Under the pieces are notes generated by a model. That model was not told the DNA's origin. It made no database searches and saw only the letters and a list, made by a program, of their open reading frames with translations. Position numbers and translations under genes: made by a program. This document shows, piece by piece, positions 1-6,215 of a DNA stretch of 6,871 bases (the first letter of the stretch is position 1; each line of letters begins with the position of its first letter). This DNA comes from Desulfobacteraceae bacterium (GTDB lineage Bacteria; Desulfobacterota; Desulfobulbia; Desulfobulbales; Desulfobulbaceae): positions 1-6,871 of the forward strand of contig JALHJD010000164.1 of NCBI GenBank assembly GCA_022837185.1, in the 5' to 3' direction.

Positions 1-84
1 ATATTTTGCCGCCCACGGTAATCATGAGCGGAATATACACTGCGCAAACCCCTGTGTCCAGAAAAAAATACGGGTAATCCTCAG
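1..84. other. Left-edge DNA without an assigned gene
   Basis: No complete gene is visible. One + strand frame is open from the window edge to a TAA at 75-77 and would encode a short tail ending in SRKKYG, so this could be the last codons of a gene that starts outside the window. About 25 codons are too few to judge. A second frame stays open to about 236, but most of it runs through the repeat at 85-162, so it is not credible as protein. No terminator or promoter stands out here. Confidence 0.3.
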
Positions 85-162
85 CCCCCAGGAGAGGGGA
101 TATTTGTGCAAGCCGGCGGGCTTCAAGTTTCAAACTGCCGATTGCCGACCGATGGCTGCCAA
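85..162. repeat. 78-base intergenic repeat, copy 1
   Basis: This block aligns without gaps to 357-434, with 69 of 78 positions identical by hand count. It contains a GGAGAGGGGA segment, then a 5-bp hairpin AAGCC/GGCTT (110-114 with 119-123, four-base loop), then a tail of CTGCC-type units spaced every 7 bases (AACTGCC, GATTGCC and so on, about 133-160). It has no credible coding content. It is best read as an intergenic repeat of this genome; no transposase or flanking target duplication is visible. Confidence 0.75.
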
Positions 163-249
163 GTTAAAACACCCTTCTCCAGGGGAGGTAAGCGAACGAA
201 GTGAGACTCCGGGTAGGTGCCGCAGGAGCGGATGAGGGATCCGGTAAAC

Positions 250-310
250 ACGACAAGCCGGCAGGCTTCAAACCCAAACTGCCGACTGCATACTGCCAAC
301 TGCAAACTCC
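250..310. repeat. Partial, diverged third copy of the intergenic repeat
   Basis: The hairpin core AAGCC/GGCTT recurs at 255-259 and 264-268, followed by a tail that matches the other copies loosely. The tail at 276-310 is the cleanest 7-base-periodic stretch of the three, with units AACTGCC, GACTGCA, TACTGCC and AACTGCA. The GGAGAGGGG segment found at the front of the full copies is missing here. Confidence 0.55.
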
Positions 311-356
311 CCGGCGCAGCCGGGTGCCCCCCTCACCCGACCTTCGTCCACCCTCT

Positions 357-434
357 CCCCCTGGAGAGGGGATAATTGTGCAAGCCGGGAGGCTTCAAGT
401 TTCAAACTGCCGCCCGCCGACTGACGGCTGCCAA
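357..434. repeat. 78-base intergenic repeat, copy 2
   Basis: This is the gap-free partner of 85-162. It carries the same hairpin core (382-386 with 391-395, loop GGGA) and the same CTGCC-type tail. Its front end overlaps a perfect 8-bp hairpin, CCCTCTCC (351-358) with GGAGAGGG (363-370), loop CCCT. No T-run follows, so it is not a standard intrinsic terminator. Between the copies, 171-248 and 320-372 look like imperfect inverted relatives of each other, both containing CTCCAGGGG-type and GACGAAG/GAACGAAG-type segments. Confidence 0.75.
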
Positions 435-436
435 CT

Positions 437-468
437 TTTCAGGCTAAAAGCCTACTGCCTAAAAAGCT
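437..468. repeat. 7-base-periodic stretch abutting the first gene
   Basis: Read on the - strand, this stretch has GGC-containing units about every 7 bases (AGGCAGT, AGGCTTT). Its last 18 bases, 451-468, match the reverse complement of 6691-6708, next to the CRISPR array, at 17 of 18 positions. It ends five bases before the start codon at 473, where a ribosome binding site would be expected. Confidence 0.5.
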
Positions 469-472
469 GAAC

Positions 473-1507
473 ATGATGGTGATACACTCATTGATATTCC
501 TGGCGGCGGGCTGTCTGCTGCTGTCCTCCTGTGCTCCCCATATCGCTGCTTCCGGTCCGGTGACCGGAGAGCCCCGGCTGGAGGGCGAGCTGTTCGTCAG
601 CTTTGACGGCAGCAAACTGCCGCTGAGAAAATGGCTGCCCGCCGGCCGTACCCGGGTCGTGGTCATTGCCCTGCACGGGTTCAACGACTACTCCAACTTC
701 ATCAACGATGCCGCCCTCTATTTCAGGGACAGGGGTATCGCCGTCTACGCCTACGATCAGCGAGGTTTCGGGGAAGCGCCCCACCGGGGCAAGTGGGCCG
801 GCCGCGAGGCCATGATCCGTGACCTCCGGACCGTTATCCCCCTTGTCCGTGAGCGCCACCCGGGCATCCCCCTTTATCTCCTCGGCGAAAGCATGGGCGG
901 CGCTGTGATCATGACCGCCGAGGCCACCGGCAGCCCGCTGCCGGTCGACGGGGTCATCCTGTCCGCCCCGGCTGTCTGGTCCCGCCGGACCATGCCGTTC
1001 TATCAACGCTGGCTGCTGGCGCTGGCGGCCCGTACCATCCCCTGGGCTACGCTGACCCCGGAACATCTCGATATCAAGCCCTCCGACAACCGGGAAATGC
1101 TCAAGAAGCTCAGCCAGGACCCTCTGGTTATCAAGAAATCAAGGGTCGATGCCATTTACGGCCTGGCCAACCTGATGGATGGCGCCTATGAATCGGCCGA
1201 CCGCTACGACCACAACACCCTTCTGCTGTACGGGGCCAGGGACGAAATCATCCCTCCCAAACCCATGCGCCACGTTTTCCGGCAGCGGCTCAACAATACC
1301 TTTTCCCGCCCGCAGCGCATCCTGGTCTACCCCGACGGCTATCACATGCTGCTGCGCGACCTGCAGGCGGAAGTGGTCTGGAATGATATCCTCGCCTGGA
1401 TGACCGCCCCGGCCGGCCGCTTCCCCTCGGTGGAAAACGGCCGGGCCCGGGAAGTAACCGGGGAGGAGGACATAGAACCCTCCCTGCGGTTCGGCCCGGA
1501 CAAGTAA
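473..1507 (+). CDS. Alpha/beta hydrolase lipoprotein (monoacylglycerol lipase / lysophospholipase type)
   Basis: A 344-residue protein predicted to hydrolyse a lipid-like or other ester at the cell envelope. Residues 1-20 form a lipoprotein signal with lipobox LSSC (Cys20), so it is probably membrane-anchored and faces the periplasm. The alpha/beta hydrolase core (Hydrolase_4 / S33-like) shows the oxyanion segment HGF at 68-70, nucleophile Ser140 in GESMGG, probable acid Asp257 in GARDE, and catalytic His291 in GYHML. Residues about 310-344 form a charged, low-complexity tail outside the fold. The start is uncertain: ATG 473 and ATG 476 are adjacent, neither has a Shine-Dalgarno sequence, and the signal lacks Lys/Arg at its N terminus. 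No canonical upstream start exists, because an in-frame stop lies at 422-424. The next gene begins 16 bases downstream, suggesting co-transcription. The fold and triad are clear; the substrate is not known. Confidence 0.88.
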   Translation: MMVIHSLIFLAAGCLLLSSCAPHIAASGPVTGEPRLEGELFVSFDGSKLPLRKWLPAGRTRVVVIALHGFNDYSNFINDAALYFRDRGIAVYAYDQRGFGEAPHRGKWAGREAMIRDLRTVIPLVRERHPGIPLYLLGESMGGAVIMTAEATGSPLPVDGVILSAPAVWSRRTMPFYQRWLLALAARTIPWATLTPEHLDIKPSDNREMLKKLSQDPLVIKKSRVDAIYGLANLMDGAYESADRYDHNTLLLYGARDEIIPPKPMRHVFRQRLNNTFSRPQRILVYPDGYHMLLRDLQAEVVWNDILAWMTAPAGRFPSVENGRAREVTGEEDIEPSLRFGPDK

Positions 1508-1523
1508 TCAGCGGCCCGCCGTC

Positions 1524-2411
1524 ATGCTGTGGTTCTCCCTGTCTGCCCTGTCCGCAACCGCCAAGGCGGCAAATCAGGCCGCCACCAAAACTCTGACCAG
1601 CACCTATTCCGTCCTGGCCATAGCGGCCTTCGGCCAGTTGGCCGCGGGAATCAGCGTCTTTCCCCTGATCCTGGTCCCCGGCCTGGTCGCCATCCCCGGG
1701 GATCTTGATTTCCACCGGGCCGCCTTTGTCACCATTTCCCTCAATATCGCTGCGATACTGCTACTGGTCGAGGCCATCCGCGGAAGCGAGCTCTCCTATG
1801 CCCTGCCCTTTCTCGGCCTGACTCCTGTCTTCACCATCCTGACGGCCTGGGTCCTGCGGGGCGAGGTAATCGGCCTTGTGGGGGTTCTGGGCATACTCCT
1901 GGTCTTTCTCGGCACCATGAGCATTGACGCCGGCTCGCTGCCGGACTGGGCAAAACTGGGCGGCAGGCGGATATTCCGGGACAGGGGGGTGCGGCTGGTG
2001 GTCTGTGTTGCTCTCATCTACTCGATTTCCAGCGTCTACGACAAGTCGGCGACCCTGCTGTCCGATCCGTACACCTTTGTCTGGTACTCCGCCGTCATCA
2101 GGGCGGTCGCGCTGCTCCTCCTTTTTTTTGGCCGCAGGCGCCTGTGGGGCATCGACAACAGTGTCACCACCGTTCGCCCGGCGCATATTCTTCTTTTTGC
2201 CTTCCTGGGCGTTACCTTTATAGCCGAGGCCCTGTTCCAGATGGGGGCCCTGCAAACCGGCCCGGTCGCCTTTGTGATAGCCATCAAGCGGCTCAGCATC
2301 CTCTTTACCTCGCTTGCCGGCGTGCTGGTTTTCAAGGAAGCCTTTTCCCTTGCCCGGTTGTCCGGCGCCGTTCTGATCGTGGCGGGCGTAACCATTATTT
2401 ACCTTTCCTGA
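1524..2411 (+). CDS. EamA/DMT-superfamily membrane transporter
   Basis: A 295-residue, very hydrophobic protein with the architecture of drug/metabolite transporters: two homologous halves of five helices each. By eye the helices fall near residues 1-18, 29-56, 66-84, 90-110, 114-134, 155-175, 184-203, 220-243, 246-270 and 275-294. The loop between the halves (about 135-154) is basic (KLGGRR, RDRG), fitting a cytoplasmic linker. The helix before each half's end is followed by a Glu in LRGEV and FKEAF, as is common in EamA domains. Family members move varied small molecules, usually exporting amino acids, metabolites or drugs, and some move nucleotide sugars or aminoarabinose-lipid carriers; the sequence does not say which. 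It lies 16 bases after the hydrolase stop with no separate promoter visible, so the two are probably one transcript. No clear ribosome binding site precedes ATG 1524. Confidence 0.88.
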   Translation: MLWFSLSALSATAKAANQAATKTLTSTYSVLAIAAFGQLAAGISVFPLILVPGLVAIPGDLDFHRAAFVTISLNIAAILLLVEAIRGSELSYALPFLGLTPVFTILTAWVLRGEVIGLVGVLGILLVFLGTMSIDAGSLPDWAKLGGRRIFRDRGVRLVVCVALIYSISSVYDKSATLLSDPYTFVWYSAVIRAVALLLLFFGRRRLWGIDNSVTTVRPAHILLFAFLGVTFIAEALFQMGALQTGPVAFVIAIKRLSILFTSLAGVLVFKEAFSLARLSGAVLIVAGVTIIYLS

Positions 2412-2444
2412 GCGGGGCCTCTCCCGGCCGCCTGAAAAAAACTG

Positions 2445-2473
2445 TTTACATTTTGTTGCCCATACCCCATAAT
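2445..2473 (+). promoter_or_regulatory. Sigma70-type promoter of the hipBA-like module
   Basis: The -35 element TTTACA (2445-2450) and the -10 element CATAAT (2468-2473) are separated by exactly 17 bases, in a locally AT-rich gap between genes. Transcription would start near 2480, inside the first operator, so repressor binding there would block initiation. Confidence 0.65.
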
Positions 2474-2475
2474 AC

Positions 2476-2489
2476 GTTCAGATATGAAC
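2476..2489. promoter_or_regulatory. Operator 1 of the hipBA-like module
   Basis: An inverted repeat, GTTCA-GATA-TGAAC, sits immediately after the -10 element and across the expected transcription start. The same arms recur at 2508-2521, 32 bases apart (about three helical turns), as expected for two repressor dimers on one face of the DNA. Binding by the downstream XRE protein is inferred from position, as in known hipBA autoregulation. Confidence 0.65.
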
Positions 2490-2507
2490 AGCAAAACCCA
2501 TATAAAA

Positions 2508-2521
2508 GTTCAAATATGAAC
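2508..2521. promoter_or_regulatory. Operator 2, containing the repressor start codon
   Basis: A second inverted repeat, GTTCA-AATA-TGAAC, has arms identical to operator 1. Identity between the two sites extends past the arms, through the following A at 2490/2522. The ATG of the repressor gene (2516-2518) lies inside this site, so the operator sequence fixes the first codons of the gene. Confidence 0.65.
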
Positions 2522-2845
2522 AAAACAGACCATGCACTTTCTCCGGCCATGCGGGAGCGGCTGCGGCGGATCGGCCGCAACCTGCGTCTGGCGCGGAAGC
2601 GGCGGCGGAAAACCATCGACCAGGCGGCGGAAATGATCGGCACATCTTCATCCTCGGTGCGCCGGATGGAGGCGGGTGATCCCGGCGTCAAGTTTTCCAC
2701 TTTTCTCGCCGCCCTGGAAGTGTACCAGCTCGAGGATGCGCTGCGGTTTGCCGAGCCCGAGGACGATGTCATCGGCCAGACCCTGGACAGGCAGCGGCTG
2801 CCGGCCCGGGTGCGGGAGAAAAAGGAAAAGAAGTATGACTTTTAA
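2516..2845 (+). CDS. hipB: HipB-like XRE-family repressor (antitoxin)
   Basis: A 109-residue DNA-binding protein. An XRE/Cro-type helix-turn-helix spans about residues 15-72: RRIGRNLRLARKRR, then the turn and recognition helix around AAEMIGTSSSSVRRMEAG, then the helices ending near ALEVYQLEDAL. The C-terminal 30 residues are charged and end in a Lys-rich tail (KKEKKYDF). It is expected to bind the two GTTCA-N4-TGAAC sites over its own promoter and to neutralise the HipA-family kinase encoded 17 bases downstream. The start at 2516 makes the helix-turn-helix begin where the family expects, although no Shine-Dalgarno sequence precedes it; the same frame stays open to 2144, but that part overlaps the transporter gene. 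The leader also has an 11-codon ORF (2484-2519) whose TGA overlaps this ATG as ATGA. The XRE assignment is firm; the antitoxin role is inferred from context. Confidence 0.85.
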   Translation: MNKTDHALSPAMRERLRRIGRNLRLARKRRRKTIDQAAEMIGTSSSSVRRMEAGDPGVKFSTFLAALEVYQLEDALRFAEPEDDVIGQTLDRQRLPARVREKKEKKYDF

Positions 2846-2862
2846 GCCGCTGCAGGTGCGCC

Positions 2863-4107
2863 ATGAACGGCAGTGAATTCGAACGATTCGTCTTCATAGA
2901 CCTGCCCGGAGAAAACAAACCGGTGCCTGCCGGACTGTTCACCCTTGATCATGAATCCGGGGTCGGCCGCTTCCGCTACGGCAACCGGTACCTGGAACGG
3001 CCGAACGCCATGGCCCTGGATCCGGTCAACCTGCCCCTGTCTCCACAGGAGTTTGTCACCCGCAAGAACAAGGGCATTTTCGGGCCGCTGTGCGACCTGC
3101 TCCCCGACAGTTGGGGGAGGTTCATCCTCGCCCGGGCGCGGAATGTCCCCTTTGGGACCCTGAAGGAGCATGAGCTGCTGGACCTGGCCTCAACCCAGGC
3201 CGTCGGCGCCCTTTCCCTGGGCACCACTCCGGAGAGACCGGCGACGCCGGGCGAAGAGCCGGTCACCCTGGCCGAACTGGGCGAGGTGGCCGATGCCTTT
3301 GACCGGGCAATGAACGAAGAACCCCTTTCACCCGCCATCCGCTACCTGCTCCGGCAGGGAACCTCCCTGGGCGGCGCCCAGCCGAAATGCCCCGTCCGCA
3401 TCGATGGAGAGGAGTGGATCGCCAAATTTGAAAGCACGAAAACCCTGGTCCGCTACCCCGCCGTCGAATTTGCCGCCATGACCCTGGCGGGAAAAGCGGG
3501 CATCACCATCCCGGAAATCCGTCTGGAGCCAGTCAGCGGCCGGACGGCCTACCTGGTGAAACGGTTTGACCGCGGCAGGGGCTTCCGCATCCCGTTCCTC
3601 AGCGCCTTCGCCCTCGGCAATCTCGACATCAACGAGCTGGAACAGGCCTCCTACCCGGACATCGCCGGCCGCATGCGCAGGTTCGTCGCCCATGTGCGCC
3701 GCGACCACCATGAACTCTTCCGCCGAATCGCCTTCAACATGCATATACGCAACGAGGATGACCATCCCCGCAATCACGGCTTTCTCCACCTGGACGGCTG
3801 GTCTCTTGCCCCGGCCTTTGATCTGCTCCCCATGCCGGCCCGGAAACAGGAGGCCGAAACCTTTCATCTCTCCCTGCAGGTCGGCGCCCATGGCTCCGCC
3901 GCCACCCTGGACAACCTGTTGAGCCGGCACGAGGCTTTCAGCCTGAAAAGGGGGGAAGCGCTGGACATCATCCGGGAAGTGCGCGGCGCCCTGACCGGCT
4001 GGGAAGGCATACTCCGCCGATCCGGCGCAAGGGAGCGGGACATCGAGTCGGTGCGCTGGTCCTTCGAAGGTTTCCGGACCCGGTATCCGGATATTCCGAA
4101 GAAATGA
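2863..4107 (+). CDS. hipA: HipA-family serine/threonine kinase toxin
   Basis: A 414-residue protein, close to the roughly 440 residues of E. coli HipA. The N-terminal subdomain (about 8-105, including FGPLCDLLPDSWGR) matches the HipA N-terminal region. The Gly-rich loop is TSLGGAQPK (167-175), with Ser168 at the place of the autophosphorylated serine of E. coli HipA. Lys188 in IAKFES fits the ATP-contacting lysine. The catalytic loop NEDDHPRN places Asp299, His301 and Asn304 in the D-x-H-x-x-N pattern, and Asp320 in AFDLLP fits the metal-binding Asp. All key kinase residues are present, so it is probably active. The best-known HipA inactivates glutamyl-tRNA synthetase by phosphorylation, but targets differ between relatives and cannot be read here. 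It follows the repressor by 17 bases, with a modest AGGTG site at 2854-2858. Antitoxin-first order and shared promoter fit a type II toxin-antitoxin pair. Confidence 0.93.
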   Translation: MNGSEFERFVFIDLPGENKPVPAGLFTLDHESGVGRFRYGNRYLERPNAMALDPVNLPLSPQEFVTRKNKGIFGPLCDLLPDSWGRFILARARNVPFGTLKEHELLDLASTQAVGALSLGTTPERPATPGEEPVTLAELGEVADAFDRAMNEEPLSPAIRYLLRQGTSLGGAQPKCPVRIDGEEWIAKFESTKTLVRYPAVEFAAMTLAGKAGITIPEIRLEPVSGRTAYLVKRFDRGRGFRIPFLSAFALGNLDINELEQASYPDIAGRMRRFVAHVRRDHHELFRRIAFNMHIRNEDDHPRNHGFLHLDGWSLAPAFDLLPMPARKQEAETFHLSLQVGAHGSAATLDNLLSRHEAFSLKRGEALDIIREVRGALTGWEGILRRSGARERDIESVRWSFEGFRTRYPDIPKK

Positions 4108-4192
4108 GGTGCTTCGTCCGGAGTGGAAAATTTGCCCGCCATGCCCGGCCCTGACCCTGACCGACAAATTTCATGCAAAATGCGATTTTCCG

Positions 4193-4221
4193 TTGTGAGA
4201 AAACCAAAGTTGTGGTTTATG
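4193..4221 (+). promoter_or_regulatory. Possible tRNA promoter
   Basis: TTGTGA (4193-4198) and TTTATG (4216-4221) are 17 bases apart, which would start transcription just before the tRNA at 4231. The -10 match is weak. A 6-bp inverted repeat, AAACCA/TGGTTT (4201-4206 with 4213-4218), lies in the spacer. The rest of 4108-4230 holds nothing else I can name. Confidence 0.3.
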
Positions 4222-4230
4222 GAGCTCAAC

Positions 4231-4306
<76 letters not shown>

Positions 4307-4338
4307 CGACATCATCCGGCAGCGTCCGGTTTCATACG

Positions 4339-4370
4339 AAAAGGCCTGAAGTTCGGGCCTTTTTTCTTTT
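4339..4370 (+). terminator. Intrinsic terminator after tRNA-Ala
   Basis: An 8-bp stem, AAAAGGCC (4339-4346) with GGCCTTTT (4356-4363), has a 9-base loop and is followed by a T-rich tail (through 4370, with one C). It lies 32 bases after the tRNA end. The region from 4371 to 4505 shows no gene or further signal. Confidence 0.85.
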
Positions 4371-4508
4371 CCGCTCCCGGCAGAATCCGGGCGCAGCCGA
4401 CATCGCTCATCCCCCCGCCCCCCGCACCATGGCCAGAACCGCAATCGGCCGGGCCCGGATCTTGCAAACCCTGTTGCGCAATTCCAGGGAAGCTTTCAGC
4501 GGCCAACC

Positions 4509-4517
4509 TGGTATAAT
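4509..4517 (+). promoter_or_regulatory. Extended -10 promoter for the DUF4139 gene
   Basis: A perfect TATAAT (4512-4517) is preceded by TG at 4509-4510, forming an extended -10 element. No good -35 lies at the usual distance, which extended -10 promoters tolerate. Transcription would start near 4524, giving an untranslated leader of about 55 bases. Confidence 0.6.
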
Positions 4518-4568
4518 AGGGTGCAGAAAAACGAGAACCTTCATGCCTCATCCCAACAGCAAGATCAT

Positions 4569-4572
4569 GGAG
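4569..4572 (+). promoter_or_regulatory. Ribosome binding site deciding the DUF4139 start
   Basis: GGAG lies 6 bases before ATG 4579. It overlaps an earlier in-frame ATG at 4567, which has no comparable site of its own. The site therefore supports starting at 4579, which also puts the Sec signal peptide directly at the N terminus. Confidence 0.6.
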
Positions 4573-4578
4573 AAGAAA

Positions 4579-6006
4579 ATGAAACAAACAGTTTTTGCCG
4601 TTGCCGCCGCCCTGCTCTGCCTGCCCAGCACTCTTCCCGCCTTCAGCGCCGAATACACCACCACCCTTGCCGACCAGCAGGGTGTGAGCGTCACCATATA
4701 TAATCGGAATCTGGCCCTGGTCAAGGACCGGCGCACCATCACCCTGCCCGCGGGGCAAAACATCCTTGCCTTCCGGGAGGTCAGCGCCCAGATCAAGCCG
4801 GAAACCGCCCTGCTCAGCGGCGGGGAGCTGGACATCCTGGAGCAGAATTTCGAGTTCGATCTGCTTACCCCCCAGGCCCTGCTGGAAAAATACGTGGGTC
4901 TGGAGGTGACGGTGATCAGAACCCACCCGACCACCGGCGAGGAAACCCGGCAGCAGGGCAAGGTGCTGAGCGCCAATAACGGGGTGGTGCTGCAAGTGGG
5001 CGACCATATCGAAACCGGCATTCCCGGGCGGCTGGCCTTCGACCATGTGCCGAAAAATCTGCGGGACCGGCCGACCCTGACCATGCTGGCCCAGAGCCAG
5101 ACGGACCAGCCCCAGCAGGTGGAGCTGAGCTACCTGACCGGCGGTCTCGGCTGGCAGGCCGACTACGTGGCGGAGCTCAACCCGGAGGATACCGCCATGG
5201 ATATCAACGGCTGGGTCACCCTGACCAACCAGAGCGGCACGACTTATACCAATGCCAGCCTCCAGCTGGTGGCCGGCGATGTCCACCAGGCGCCCCCCGA
5301 GGAACCAGCCCGACGCCTCATGGAAATGCCCGTGCCCATGGCCGCCGAGATGAAGGACAGCATGGCCGAGGAGCAGATGTTCGAGTACCACCTCTACACC
5401 CTGGAGCGCCCGACCACCATCCGCGACAACCAGACCAAGCAGGTGGCGCTGCTCCAGGCCGGCCAGGTGCCCTGCCGCAAGGAGCTGGTCCTGCGGGGCG
5501 CCGACTACTACTACCGCAGCCAGTACGACGACCTCGGGCAGAAAATGAAGATCGGTGTGTTCGTTGAGGTTGCCAACACCAAGGAAAACCGCCTGGGCCT
5601 TCCCCTGCCCAAGGGGGTGGTGCGGGTCTATAAAAAGGATACCCGCGACCGGCTGCAGTTTGTCGGCGAGGACCGCATCGACCACACCCCTGAGAACGAA
5701 ACCGTGCGCCTGAAGCTCGGCGACGCCTTTGACGTCACGGCCAACAGAAAGCAGACGGATTTCAAAAAAGTTTCCGGCTTCACCCGCTATGACTACGTGT
5801 TTGAAGGCGCCTACCTCATTGAACTGAAAAACGCCAAAAAGGAAGCGGTGACCGTTAAGGTGGTGGAACCGATCCCCGGCGACTGGGAGATGCTGGCGGA
5901 GTCCCTGCCCCACGAAAAGGCGACGAGCAGCACCGCCGTCTGGCAGGTGGAGGTGCCGCCCCAGGGCGCAGCCACTCTCACCTACCGGGTCCGGGTGAAA
6001 TTTTAA
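4579..6006 (+). CDS. Secreted DUF4139 domain-containing protein
   Basis: A 475-residue protein of unknown function. Residues 1-24 are a Sec signal peptide (MKQ, hydrophobic stretch 5-15, then PSTLPAFSA), with cleavage likely after residue 21 or 24. No lipobox is convincing, so the mature protein should be periplasmic or outside the cell. The N-terminal part (about 30-130) begins with a beta-strand-rich VTIYNRNLALVKDRR segment, as in DUF4139 proteins and the related MuiA family. The DUF4139 region covers about 190-475, with LGWQADYVAEL, NGWVTLTNQSG, LPKGVVRVYKKD and LGDAFDVTANRKQTDF, all typical of the family and suggesting stacked beta-sandwich units. No catalytic motif is visible. The frame remains open upstream to 4429, but that extension lies before the promoter. 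It stands alone: the tRNA terminator is upstream and an inverted repeat follows its stop. The family call is firm; the role is not known. Confidence 0.88.
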   Translation: MKQTVFAVAAALLCLPSTLPAFSAEYTTTLADQQGVSVTIYNRNLALVKDRRTITLPAGQNILAFREVSAQIKPETALLSGGELDILEQNFEFDLLTPQALLEKYVGLEVTVIRTHPTTGEETRQQGKVLSANNGVVLQVGDHIETGIPGRLAFDHVPKNLRDRPTLTMLAQSQTDQPQQVELSYLTGGLGWQADYVAELNPEDTAMDINGWVTLTNQSGTTYTNASLQLVAGDVHQAPPEEPARRLMEMPVPMAAEMKDSMAEEQMFEYHLYTLERPTTIRDNQTKQVALLQAGQVPCRKELVLRGADYYYRSQYDDLGQKMKIGVFVEVANTKENRLGLPLPKGVVRVYKKDTRDRLQFVGEDRIDHTPENETVRLKLGDAFDVTANRKQTDFKKVSGFTRYDYVFEGAYLIELKNAKKEAVTVKVVEPIPGDWEMLAESLPHEKATSSTAVWQVEVPPQGAATLTYRVRVKF

Positions 6007-6079
6007 GAGTGAAGCAGGAAGCGAGGAGCAAGAAGCAGGAACTGTTTTTATTCACGCTTCCCGCTCCCCGCTTCACTCT
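6006..6079. repeat. Inverted repeat built of heptamer units
   Basis: The outer arms are a perfect 10-bp pair, AGAGTGAAGC (6006-6015) and GCTTCACTCT (6070-6079). The arms continue inward with further 7-base units: GAAGC/GGAGC-type at 6016-6041 on the left, and GCTTCCC, GCTCCCC at 6056-6069 on the right. The left side has one unit more than the right, so pairing needs a 7-base bulge. The last A of the DUF4139 stop codon is the first base of the left arm. A T-run (6045-6049) lies in the loop and not after the stem, and the downstream side is pyrimidine-rich without a T-run, so terminator function is possible but not typical. The 7-base rhythm continues to about 6085. Confidence 0.6.
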
Positions 6080-6215
6080 TCTCTCTCCCCAAAAAACCCA
6101 TATTTGCATTTTGCCGGATTGTATGTTTTCCTGAAATTGAGACGATTTGCTCTTTCGACCGGACCCGCTCGACGTTTTCTGCCGGTTATTGTCCTTTCAG
6201 CAGAGAGAAGCTGCC

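Noticed and set aside
201..470. + strand open frame of 89 codons in the left intergenic region
   Set aside because: It runs through the intergenic repeats. Its Pro/Arg/Ser-rich translation comes from the repeat units, and it has no ribosome binding site.
488..1066. - strand open frame of 192 codons
   Set aside because: It is antisense to the hydrolase gene and its translation is low-complexity, rich in Gly, Asp and Gln.
2409..2442. Possible terminator after the transporter gene
   Set aside because: A short GC hairpin can be drawn, but it is followed by an A-run on the + strand and not a T-run, so it does not support an intrinsic terminator in either direction.
2144..2515. Upstream extension of the repressor reading frame
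   Set aside because: It overlaps the transporter gene out of frame and lies before the promoter and first operator. The helix-turn-helix protein is complete from 2516.
3328..4167. - strand open frame of 279 codons
   Set aside because: It is antisense to the HipA-family kinase, whose catalytic motifs are intact. The translation shows no domain.
4125..4191. 7-bp inverted repeat GGAAAAT/ATTTTCC around 4125-4131 and 4185-4191
   Set aside because: The arms are short and far apart and are expected by chance in AT-richer intergenic DNA. No regulator or structure is implied.
4429..4578. Upstream extension of the DUF4139 reading frame
   Set aside because: Starting at 4429 would place about 50 residues before the signal peptide and would begin upstream of the extended -10 promoter. 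The GGAG site points to 4579.
4312..5913. Long - strand open frame of 533 codons
   Set aside because: It lies almost wholly antisense to the DUF4139 gene, which has a signal peptide, promoter, ribosome site and recognisable domain. The frame is open because of high GC and codon bias, and its translation is rich in Gly, His and Gln with no recognisable domain.
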